The position numbers and the translations under genes were made by a program. DNA of 7,922 nucleotides. It comes from Dehalococcoidia bacterium (GTDB lineage: Bacteria; Chloroflexota; Dehalococcoidia; UBA2979). Numbering within the stretch: the first letter of the stretch is position 1; each line of letters opens with the position of its first letter. Shown one piece after another: positions 1-6,556 of this stretch. The DNA lies in assembly GCA_018700215.1 (NCBI GenBank), contig JABIST010000245.1, forward strand, positions 1 through 7,922, read 5' to 3'. The notes beneath the pieces are model-generated. The model had not been told where the DNA came from. It was given only the letters and a program-made list of their open reading frames with translations, and did not search any database.

Positions 1-2154
1 CTCGCCGCAGTCGCGCGCGATGAATGCCCGCCGCACCTCCTGCCCCAGCTCCGTCCGCACCGGGATGTTCTGCAAGTTCGGGTCGTTCGAAGACAGCCGC
101 CCCGTCGCCGCCGTCGCTTGCGAGAACACCGTGTGCACCCGGTTCGTCCGACGATTCACCTGTAGCGGCAGCGAGTCCACATACGTCGATTTGATCTTGC
201 TCAGCTCGCGCCAGCGCAGCACCGCATCGATCACTGGGTGCACGTCGCGGATCGGCTCCAGCGCGTTCGCGTCTGTCGTGTAGCCCGTCTTCGTCTTCCG
301 TGTGTGAGGCAGCCCCAGCTCCTCGAACAGCACCTGTGACAGCTCCTGGGGCGAACCGATCTTGAACTCGTGGCCCACCGCGTCGAACGCCTCACGCTGC
401 ACCAGCGCAATCCGCTCCACCAGGTCTACCGAGAGCTTCGTCAGCACGGAGCTGTTGAGCGCCACCCCAAACTGCTCCATCCGCGCCAGCACCGGAATGT
501 GCGGCAGGTCGATATCCCGATACACCGAGTCGAACTCGCTCTCCTTCAACTCCGTGTCCAGCAACCCGGCCAGCCGGAACGTCAGGTCCGCGTTCATCGC
601 CGAATACGCCAGCACATCGTCGACTGAAGCCTCCGAGAACGGAATCGCCTTCTTGCCGGTGCCCAGGAAGCTCTTCGGCTCGATCGTCTCCGCACCAAGT
701 CGATTCAGAGCCAGCCGCTGTAGCGACATGTTCAGATCACCCAGCAGATAGGCGGCCACCTGCGTGTCGAAGTCGATCGACTGCGTCCACGTGCCACCCT
801 CCGTCTCCGCCAGCGCCAACAGTCCGAACTTCGCGTCGTGCCCAATCCGCTCCAGACCCGGCTCGCTGAAGAGCGGCAGCAGCGCCTCGAACACCTCAGC
901 CCGCGCAAGCTGCTCGATTGCCACCGCCTCCGGCGCGTCGTCGTCCCCCATCAGCGATTGCTGCTGGCCCTCCGGTACCGCCGGCGCATGCCCGAACGGC
1001 ACGTACCACGCCTTGCCGTCCTCGCAGGAGATGCTGATCCCCACCAGCGAGTCCGCTGCCCGCATCGGGTGCGAATCGTTCGCCACCACATCGAACGCGA
1101 ATCGCCCCGCCTTCGTCACCATCTTCACCAGCGCCTTGAGCTGCTTGCTCGTCGTCACCGCTTCGTACGCACCAACCTCAGCCGCCGGCCCCACCGACGC
1201 AGCGTCCGAGCTCTGGCTCGAGTCGGGCAGTCGCTTCATCAGCGAGCGGAACTCCAGCTCCTCAAACAGCTCCAGCACCGCGTTCCGGTCGTAGTCGTGT
1301 AGCTCCGCGCCCTCCAGCGTCAGTTCAAGCTCCGGCACGTCGAGCACAATCGTCGCCAACACCTTCGAGAGCTTCGCCTCATCGATCCCCGCGGCCAGCG
1401 CCTTCTGCGCGCGCGGCGGCGTCAGCTCGTCGACGTGCTCGATCATGTTCTCCAGCGTGCCCCACTCGGCAATCAGCGCCTTCGCACCCTTCTCGCCAAT
1501 CCCCTTCACCCCCGGAATGTTGTCCGAGGTGTCACCCATCAACGATTTGAAGTCGATCATCTGGCGCGGCTCGAAGTTCCAGCGGTCCCGCACCGCCTCC
1601 TCGTCGTACATCACGTAGTCGCGCTGGTACGGCCGGTACATGTACACGCGCACGTTCTCATCCACAAGCTGAACAATGTCGTTGTCCATCGTCACAATGA
1701 TCGTCTCAATGCCTCGCTCGGACGCCTGCTTCGCGAAGGTGCCCAGCACGTCATCAGCCTCGTAGCCGGGCCGCTCCACCAGCGGGATCTGGAACGCCGC
1801 CAGCAGCTCTCGCACCCGATCAAACTGCGGGATCAGGTCGGGTGGCGTCGCGTCACGATGCGCCTTGTACCGCTCATCCATCTCCTTGCGAAACGTACCC
1901 CCCGCGGCGTCCCAGGCCGCGATGATGTGCGTCGGCTTCAGCTCGTTGATCACCGTCAGCAGGCTGTTCGCGTAGCCGAACACCGCCGCCACCGGCTCGC
2001 CAGTCCGACGGATCGTCAGCACATCCTTCATCGCGAAGTAGGAGCGGAAGATGATCCCGTGCGAGTCAAGGATCACCAATCGGGGTGGGCGTCCGTCCTC
2101 GCCCTGGTCGCTGCTGGTGGGAGGGGTGGCAGGTGCCTTTGATGTAGGAGTCAC
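1..2154 (-). CDS. polA: DNA polymerase I, 5' part (runs off the left edge)
   Basis: Repair and Okazaki-fragment polymerase with a 5' nuclease. The minus-strand frame is open from a GTG start to the window edge (718 codons); the C-terminal ~200 residues or so are outside. Residues ~26-300 are the 5' nuclease (FEN) domain: LVILDSHG (D30), YEADDVLGT (E132, D134, D135), TMDND (D157, D159), MGDTSDNIPGVKGIGEKGA (D208, D211 plus helix-hairpin-helix), so the metal-binding acids are present. Residues ~335-540 are the 3'-5' exonuclease-like domain, but its motifs are altered: FAFDVV at 352-357, GHDAKFG at 438-444, YSAMNAD at 517-523. Several catalytic acids are missing, so proofreading is probably absent, as in Taq-type enzymes. 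The polymerase domain begins after ~550 and shows TGRLSS and PNLQNIPVRTE near residues 683-700; motif A should follow just beyond the edge. GTG at 2154 is chosen because a TATACT hexamer lies 6 nt upstream; it gives a 25-residue Thr/Pro/Ser-rich leader before the conserved start. Identification is firm; the exact start is less certain. Confidence 0.95.
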   Translation of the reverse strand, partial: MTPTSKAPATPPTSSDQGEDGRPPRLVILDSHGIIFRSYFAMKDVLTIRRTGEPVAAVFGYANSLLTVINELKPTHIIAAWDAAGGTFRKEMDERYKAHRDATPPDLIPQFDRVRELLAAFQIPLVERPGYEADDVLGTFAKQASERGIETIIVTMDNDIVQLVDENVRVYMYRPYQRDYVMYDEEAVRDRWNFEPRQMIDFKSLMGDTSDNIPGVKGIGEKGAKALIAEWGTLENMIEHVDELTPPRAQKALAAGIDEAKLSKVLATIVLDVPELELTLEGAELHDYDRNAVLELFEELEFRSLMKRLPDSSQSSDAASVGPAAEVGAYEAVTTSKQLKALVKMVTKAGRFAFDVVANDSHPMRAADSLVGISISCEDGKAWYVPFGHAPAVPEGQQQSLMGDDDAPEAVAIEQLARAEVFEALLPLFSEPGLERIGHDAKFGLLALAETEGGTWTQSIDFDTQVAAYLLGDLNMSLQRLALNRLGAETIEPKSFLGTGKKAIPFSEASVDDVLAYSAMNADLTFRLAGLLDTELKESEFDSVYRDIDLPHIPVLARMEQFGVALNSSVLTKLSVDLVERIALVQREAFDAVGHEFKIGSPQELSQVLFEELGLPHTRKTKTGYTTDANALEPIRDVHPVIDAVLRWRELSKIKSTYVDSLPLQVNRRTNRVHTVFSQATAATGRLSSNDPNLQNIPVRTELGQEVRRAFIARDCGE

Positions 2155-2160
2155 TCGGGG

Positions 2161-2166
2161 AGTATA
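2161..2166 (-). promoter_or_regulatory. predicted -10 element of polA (leaderless)
   Basis: On the minus strand the hexamer TATACT matches the TANNNT -10 consensus at 5 of 6 bases to TATAAT. It ends 6 nt before the GTG start of polA, so transcription would begin at or next to the start codon. No Shine-Dalgarno-like sequence lies between. No TTGACA-like -35 is visible 16-18 bp further upstream, where the bases belong to the inverted repeat. Seen: hexamer and spacing. Inferred: leaderless transcription. Confidence 0.5.
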
Positions 2167-2175
2167 GCCCTCACC

Positions 2176-2192
2176 CCAGCGTGATTCGCTGG
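2176..2192. promoter_or_regulatory. inverted repeat, candidate operator between divergent promoters
   Basis: Perfect 6-bp arms CCAGCG / CGCTGG separate a 5-nt spacer TGATT, giving a 17-bp dyad. It lies 9 bp upstream of the polA -10, where a -35 would sit, and 25 bp upstream of the permease -10. A dimeric regulator bound here could affect both genes. The spacer and arms are too short for a strong terminator, there is no T-run, and no gene ends here. No regulator gene is visible in the window, so the binding protein is unknown. Confidence 0.4.
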
Positions 2193-2217
2193 ACTCGTCC
2201 CGAGCTGATCGCCCACG

Positions 2218-2223
2218 TACACT
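2218..2223 (+). promoter_or_regulatory. predicted -10 element of the ABC operon (leaderless)
   Basis: TACACT fits TANNNT and ends 7 nt before the ATG at 2231, with no Shine-Dalgarno sequence between them. This mirrors the spacing seen for polA on the other strand, which strengthens both calls. A recognisable -35 is not seen at the expected distance (around 2195-2200). Confidence 0.45.
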
Positions 2224-2230
2224 GCGCCCG

Positions 2231-5200
2231 ATGACCAGATACCGATCTCTGCCCGTACTGGCCTTGAGGCGCATGGCCGGTAACTGGCGCCTGCTCTCCA
2301 GCGTCGTGCTCGGCACCATGATCGCTGGTGCGATTCTCTCCGCCACCGTCATCTATTCCGATGCGATTCGTGACCTCGGCCTCGACTTCGCTCTCGAACG
2401 TCGCGACCCAACCAAGCTTGATGTCTGGGTCTCCCGCAGCACTCAGACAGTCAACAGCCCCTCCTACCAACGCTCCGAGGAGTCTGTGAATCGCGCGGTC
2501 ACCAGCGCACTCCGCGGCACCTTCGTCAGCCTCGTCCGCGGCGGCTCCAGCGCCACCTTCTACCCCGTCACCCCCGGTCGCGTTCCCAACCTCGATGACG
2601 ACACCCGCCCTCGGGCCAACCTGCTCTTCCGCTCCGATATCGAGCCCTATGTTCGCATCATCGAAGGCTCGTTCCCGGATCCGGTGCCGCCCGATTACGA
2701 CCAGCCCCTGCCCGCCGCAATCGGCCTCCAGACCGCCGAGTTGAATGGCCTCGCTCTCGGCGACACCTTCGACCTCTTCCCGTTCTGGGACGATGAAGCT
2801 GCTCCGCTCACGGTCACCATCGTCGGGATCGTGGAGCCACTCGATCTCGACGATCGCTACTGGTCCGGCGACTCCAACGTGATCGATGCCCCCAGCCGCT
2901 CCTGGGAGACCTACCTCTTCCACGTTCCCGAAAGCACCTTCTTCGGCTACGTCCCCGCCCGCTATCCCCAGATCGTCGCGGACTACGATGGCTACTACGA
3001 GGTCGACCTCGACGCGCTCGACTCGCGCAACGCCGTCCCAATTGCCGATGGGCTCACCGCCCTCGCCCGCGATCTCAATCAGACCGAGGAACGCACCCGC
3101 TCTCAGACCGAGCTGATCGACGTCCTCCGCACCTACGACGAAAAGCTCTTCTTCACCCGCATCCCGCTCTTCGTGCTGCTCCTTCAGATCGGCGGCATCG
3201 TCGCCTACTACCTCGTCATGGTCAGCACCATGCTCACCGAACGGCAGACCGCGGAGATCGCCACCCTCCGTTCCCGAGGCGCCACCACTGGCCAGCTCCT
3301 CGCCCAGTACGGGATCGAAGGCCTCATTCTCGCCGCCGTCGCCCTCGTCACTGGTCCCCCTATCGCTGCCGCCGTGATCTCCGCCCTCGGCCCCACCCCG
3401 GCGTTCGCGGCGCTCTCTGGCGGCGGGCCACTGGAGGTACACATCACCCTCCAGTCCTACGTACTCGCCGGTGTGGGGGCCCTCATCGCATTCGGCGCCT
3501 TGGTCATCCCCGCCTGGTTTGCCACCCGCACCACCGTCGTCGAATTCAAGCGCAACACCGCCCGACCGAAACCCACCCCGGCCTTCCTCCGCTACTACCT
3601 GGATGTCGCTCTGGTGCTCGTCGTCGCCCTCGTCTTCTGGCGCCTCTCGCAGCAAGAGCAGCTCTTCACCGAATCGCTCTTCGGTGAGACGCAGGCCGAT
3701 CCGTTCCTGCTCGCCACGCCCGCCGTATTCATGGTCACCGTCGGCATCGTCTTCCTGCGCCTCTTCCCGCTAGTGCTCAGGGCCATCGGTTGGCTCGTCG
3801 GCTGGACCAGCAGCGTCGCCGCTGTGATCAGCGTCCGTTCCCTCGTCCGCAACCCCACGCACTACACCCGCCTCGTCCTGCTCCTCATGTTCGCCACCGG
3901 CGTCGGCATGTTCGGCGCCACCTTCTCCGCCACGCTCGATCACTCCTACGCCGACCGTGCGGATTACCAGGTCGGCACGGACATACGCGCCGTCGATCTA
4001 CGCGCCGTCGAGGGTGGCAACCAGGCACTCCTCGAAGCGATCGACACCGTCCCGGCGGACGATGCCATGGCCGTGATCCGCGTGGGCGGCTCGCTCGATG
4101 CACTCGGCCGCTTCGAACGCATCGAGGTCGTCGGCGTCCAACCCGAGAAGTTCGCGGACGTCGCCTTCTGGCGCAGTGACTTTGCCGACGAATCGCTCGA
4201 CGACATTCTCGCCACGCTCGCCGCCAACGAGCCTCCGGCCCGCGCCGGCGTCCCACTCCCCGACGATGTCCAACAGGTCGGCCTCTGGGTCAAAGCCCCC
4301 GACCTGCGAGGTGGCTTCAACCTCAGCCTCTCCCTCCGCGGTGCCGACGGCGTTCGAGGTGAATACAACCTCGCGTTCCTCCGCCCCAGTGACCCCGTCA
4401 CCGAAGAGTGGCTCTTCTACAGCACCAGCCTGCTCCAGCAGCGTTCCCGCACCGGCCGCTTCCTGGCCGCCGAACCGCTCATCCCGCCGATCACCGTCGA
4501 GGCGGTCCTGCTCTCGACATCCAGTCGCATCGCCGCCGCTTCCGGCACGGTGCTCGTCGGCCCGCTCCTCACCACCAGCACGGCGGCCCCCCTCGATCTA
4601 CCCCCTGGCTTCGCCACCGGATCATTCGAAGATGGCACCGTCGTCACCGATTTCACTGACCCACGCTACGAACCGCTCCAGGGCCAAAGCTCTATCGTGA
4701 GCGACGACCAGCTCACCGAGTCCACCGACGCGCCCCCCGGCGTCGAGCGTGTTGCCCGCCTCCAGTGGTCGGCCCCACGCCGTGCTGCTCAAATTCACGG
4801 CATCCGAGAGCGCATGGACCCCACCCCGGCACAGCTCTACATCTCCACCGAGGCCGCCCAGCGCCTCGAACTCCGCATCGGTGAGACAGTGCGCTTCTCC
4901 GCCTTCTCCCGCTTCCACACGGGCGTCTTCGCCGGGACACTCGATCTCTTCCCCACCTTCCCCGTCGGCGAGCGCAGCGAGGCGCTCGTCTTCGTCAACG
5001 CCAATCGACTCATCCAGAGCGCCGAGGCCACCCAGTCGGACCGCCCGCCCCGCTTCAACGAGTTCTGGTTCACCACCTCAGACCACGACGTGACCGCTGA
5101 GGCACTTGGAGTCCTCGGCGCCGCCACCATTCACGATGGCGCGGCCACACTACTGGAGCAGCAGGAAGACCCGCTCGTCGCAGCCGGTTGGAAAGGCATC

Positions 5201-5611
5201 CTCGCCATCTCCTTTGGCGCCGTGTTGCTGCTCTCTGCCATCGGCTTCGTCGTCTACTCCTACCTCAGCGCGCAGCAGCGCGGTCTAGAGTTCGCCATCC
5301 TCCGCACCCTCGGCTTCTCCCGCTTCCAGGTCTTCACCGTCGTCTTCGTGGAACAGTCCTTCATCGTGTTCGCCGGGATGGGCCTCGGCACCGTCGTCGG
5401 CCTCCGCGTCGGCCGCCTCATGATGGAGTTCCTCGGCACGGACGAACGCGGCGCAGAAGTCATGCCGCCCTTCTTGCTCGCCGTCTCATGGCCAGAGATA
5501 TTCACGGTGTGGGGTATCCTCGGCGCGGTCTTCGTCGTAACCATCGCTGCCGTCGTGTTGCTCTACCTCCGTCTCGAAATCCACCGGGCATTGCGAATCG
5601 GCGATGCGTAA
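2231..5611 (+). CDS. large FtsX/MacB-family ABC transporter permease
   Basis: Membrane subunit of an ABC transporter, 1126 residues, much longer than typical MacB (~650) or LolC/E (~400). Order seen: one helix at ~15-38; a first extracellular region (~40-305) resembling the MacB periplasmic core, with a VTIVGIVEP strand followed by DDRYW; an FtsX unit with helices ~309-332, 360-387, 410-430 containing the cytoplasmic motif ERQTAEIATLRSRGAT; then helices ~457-472, 493-516 and 547-569; a second extracellular region (~570-985) with a probable jelly-roll insert at ~680-786; and a second FtsX unit with helices ~989-1012, 1037-1063, 1091-1116 and the motif QQRGLEFAILRTLGFS. Ten helices with two FtsX units in one chain resemble the BceB/YbbP-like layout and suggest that a single copy could pair with two ATPases. 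The two genes downstream supply two different ATPases. FtsX-family machines often act on lipids, lipoproteins, peptides or cell-wall enzymes, but no substrate is indicated here. The ATG start directly precedes a basic segment and the first helix and follows a -10-like hexamer. Confidence 0.88.
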   Translation: MTRYRSLPVLALRRMAGNWRLLSSVVLGTMIAGAILSATVIYSDAIRDLGLDFALERRDPTKLDVWVSRSTQTVNSPSYQRSEESVNRAVTSALRGTFVSLVRGGSSATFYPVTPGRVPNLDDDTRPRANLLFRSDIEPYVRIIEGSFPDPVPPDYDQPLPAAIGLQTAELNGLALGDTFDLFPFWDDEAAPLTVTIVGIVEPLDLDDRYWSGDSNVIDAPSRSWETYLFHVPESTFFGYVPARYPQIVADYDGYYEVDLDALDSRNAVPIADGLTALARDLNQTEERTRSQTELIDVLRTYDEKLFFTRIPLFVLLLQIGGIVAYYLVMVSTMLTERQTAEIATLRSRGATTGQLLAQYGIEGLILAAVALVTGPPIAAAVISALGPTPAFAALSGGGPLEVHITLQSYVLAGVGALIAFGALVIPAWFATRTTVVEFKRNTARPKPTPAFLRYYLDVALVLVVALVFWRLSQQEQLFTESLFGETQADPFLLATPAVFMVTVGIVFLRLFPLVLRAIGWLVGWTSSVAAVISVRSLVRNPTHYTRLVLLLMFATGVGMFGATFSATLDHSYADRADYQVGTDIRAVDLRAVEGGNQALLEAIDTVPADDAMAVIRVGGSLDALGRFERIEVVGVQPEKFADVAFWRSDFADESLDDILATLAANEPPARAGVPLPDDVQQVGLWVKAPDLRGGFNLSLSLRGADGVRGEYNLAFLRPSDPVTEEWLFYSTSLLQQRSRTGRFLAAEPLIPPITVEAVLLSTSSRIAAASGTVLVGPLLTTSTAAPLDLPPGFATGSFEDGTVVTDFTDPRYEPLQGQSSIVSDDQLTESTDAPPGVERVARLQWSAPRRAAQIHGIRERMDPTPAQLYISTEAAQRLELRIGETVRFSAFSRFHTGVFAGTLDLFPTFPVGERSEALVFVNANRLIQSAEATQSDRPPRFNEFWFTTSDHDVTAEALGVLGAATIHDGAATLLEQQEDPLVAAGWKGILAISFGAVLLLSAIGFVVYSYLSAQQRGLEFAILRTLGFSRFQVFTVVFVEQSFIVFAGMGLGTVVGLRVGRLMMEFLGTDERGAEVMPPFLLAVSWPEIFTVWGILGAVFVVTIAAVVLLYLRLEIHRALRIGDA
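4268..4588 (+). other. probable galactose-binding-like jelly-roll insert within the permease
   Basis: Residues ~680-786 of the permease carry a pattern typical of beta-sandwich carbohydrate-binding-like domains: VGLWVKAPDLRGGFNLSLSL, then a DADG-like turn (RGADG), a W-containing strand (EEWLFYSTSL), ITVEAVLLSTSS, and a closing SGTVLVGPLLTTST strand. The segment sits in the middle of the second extracellular region, outside the FtsX units. Seen: the strand pattern and location. Inferred: the fold, and a possible ligand or surface-glycan contact. Confidence 0.5.
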
Positions 5612-5617
5612 CCGAAT

Positions 5618-5623
5618 GAAGAG
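5618..5623 (+). promoter_or_regulatory. ribosome binding site of the first ABC ATPase
   Basis: GAAGAG is purine-rich and lies 6 nt before the ATG at 5630, in the 18-nt gap after the permease stop codon. It is an imperfect Shine-Dalgarno match, but it supports this ATG as the start. Confidence 0.45.
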
Positions 5624-5629
5624 TGCCTG

Positions 5630-6556
5630 ATGGTCAACCAACCGAACTCGACCAGCGCTGACGAAGCGCCCTATATCTACTGTGAAGACCTCTTCAAGAT
5701 CTACAAATCCGAAGAGCTGGAAGTCGTCGCGCTCCGTGGCCTCGATCTCAGCGTTCGCAGCGGCGAGATGATGGCCATCGTCGGTGCCTCCGGCTCCGGC
5801 AAGTCCACCCTCCTCAACATCCTCGCCGGACTCGATCAGCCCTCCGCAGGACGCGTCACCGTCGGCACCCGCGACCTGCTCACCGCCACCGACGAAGACC
5901 TCGTCGATTACCGCCGCTCCGAGGTCGGCTTCGTCTGGCAGCAGACCGGCCGCAACCTCATCCCCTACCTCACCGCCGTCCAGAACATCGAGGTACCGAT
6001 GATCCTCGAGGGCCGCTCCCTCAGCGCCGCCCGCGAACGCGCCGGTCACCTCCTCAATGCCGTCGGCCTCGCCGAAAAACGCGACCGCAAGCCCACCGAA
6101 CTCTCCGGCGGCGAACAGCAGCGCGTCGCCATCGGCGTCGCCCTCGCCAATGACCCACCGCTGCTCCTCGCCGACGAACCCACCGGCGAACTCGACAGCG
6201 CCACCGCTGACGAGGTCTTCCAGGTCTTCCGCCACCTCAACGCGGACACCGGCGTCACCATCGTCGTCGTCACCCACGACCGCGAAATCACCGCACGCGT
6301 CGACCGCGTCGTCGCCATGCGCGACGGCCGCACCAGCACCGAACTCGTCCGCCACGTCCAGTTCTCACGCGGTGCTGGCGAGACAATCGAAGAGTTCGCC
6401 GTCGTCGACCACTCCGGTCGCCTCCAGATCCCGCGCGAATACCTCGATCAGCTCGGCATCGAACGCCGCGCCCGCGTCGACTACGTCGACGGTCACGTCG
6501 AAGTCCGCCCCGAGCACGAACCAGATCAGGACGAGCCGCCATGGAAGCGCCGATGA
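5630..6556 (+). CDS. ABC transporter ATPase (MacB/LolD class) with C-terminal AbrB-like domain
   Basis: Cytoplasmic ATPase, 308 residues, expected to drive the adjacent permease. All ABC motifs are present: Walker A GASGSGKST at 52-60, Q-loop VWQQ at 102-105 (Phe, usual before Gln, is Trp), signature LSGGE at 158-162, Walker B LLLADEP at 178-184 with catalytic Glu183, D-loop ELDS at 187-190 and switch His216. The family normally ends near residue 235-245. Here ~65 more residues follow, and residues ~254-294 (EFAVVDHSGRLQIPREYLDQ, then LGIERRARVDYVDGHVEVRP) closely follow the AbrB/MazE/SpoVT swapped-hairpin pattern: strand, G-R-hydrophobic-x-I-P, helix, LGI, strand, hairpin, strand. The chain ends in an acidic tail and WKRR. 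It starts 18 nt after the permease and overlaps the next ATPase by 4 nt. ATPase activity is near certain from the motifs; the tail may act in dimerisation, regulation or nucleic-acid contact. Confidence 0.93.
   Translation: MVNQPNSTSADEAPYIYCEDLFKIYKSEELEVVALRGLDLSVRSGEMMAIVGASGSGKSTLLNILAGLDQPSAGRVTVGTRDLLTATDEDLVDYRRSEVGFVWQQTGRNLIPYLTAVQNIEVPMILEGRSLSAARERAGHLLNAVGLAEKRDRKPTELSGGEQQRVAIGVALANDPPLLLADEPTGELDSATADEVFQVFRHLNADTGVTIVVVTHDREITARVDRVVAMRDGRTSTELVRHVQFSRGAGETIEEFAVVDHSGRLQIPREYLDQLGIERRARVDYVDGHVEVRPEHEPDQDEPPWKRR
6168..6195 (+). repeat. 28-bp direct repeat, copy 1 (ATPase Walker B region)
   Basis: An identical 28-bp stretch covering the Walker B and D-loop codons (ADEPTGELD) occurs here and at 7079-7106 in the second ATPase. 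It reflects the shared ancestry of the two ATPase genes and is a possible site of recombination or gene conversion rather than a mobile element. Confidence 0.6.
6389..6511 (+). other. AbrB/SpoVT-like swapped-hairpin domain fused to the ATPase
   Basis: This stretch encodes residues 254-294 of the first ATPase. The hallmark is SGRLQIPREYLDQLGI followed by RVDYVDGHVEVRP, matching the AbrB-fold scheme in which G-R-x-x-I-P leads into a helix and then paired strands. Stand-alone AbrB-fold proteins dimerise and bind DNA. Related tails may occur on actinobacterial ABC ATPases, but that is from memory and unchecked. DNA binding by this tail is only a possibility. Confidence 0.7.
6543..6547 (+). promoter_or_regulatory. 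ribosome binding site deciding the start of the second ATPase
   Basis: GGAAG lies 5 nt before the ATG at 6553, which overlaps the TGA of the preceding ATPase as ATGA. This favours 6553 over the in-frame ATG at 6541, which has only AGGA at 6528-6531 upstream. Confidence 0.4.

Noticed and set aside
362..2142. Several plus-strand open frames (such as 362-751, 764-1294, 1435-2142) across the polA region
   Set aside because: They are Ser- or Arg/His-rich shadows. The minus-strand frame is continuous and carries the polymerase and nuclease motifs.
2176..2192. Reading the inverted repeat as a terminator
   Set aside because: The arms are only 6 bp, there is no T-run, and both flanking genes start rather than end here.
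2171..3655. Open frame of 494 codons on the minus strand, antisense to the permease
   Set aside because: Its protein is a Gly/Glu/Asp/Ala-rich, low-complexity mirror of the C-ending codons of the permease, with no domain pattern. The permease frame has clear membrane helices and FtsX motifs.
3790..4256. Arg-rich open frames on both strands inside the permease gene
   Set aside because: These are shadow frames of a GC-rich gene with arginine-dominated composition and no recognisable pattern.
5616..5631. Tiny frame ATG AAG AGT GCC TGA in the gap between permease and first ATPase
   Set aside because: It has four codons only; it contains the purine-rich ribosome binding site and its TGA overlaps the ATPase ATG. 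It could be a chance or minor coupling device, but nothing supports it as a gene.
5486..6355. Open frame of 289 codons on the minus strand, antisense to the first ATPase
   Set aside because: Composition is acidic and repetitive, and the plus strand carries all ABC motifs. Long antisense frames are expected with this codon bias.
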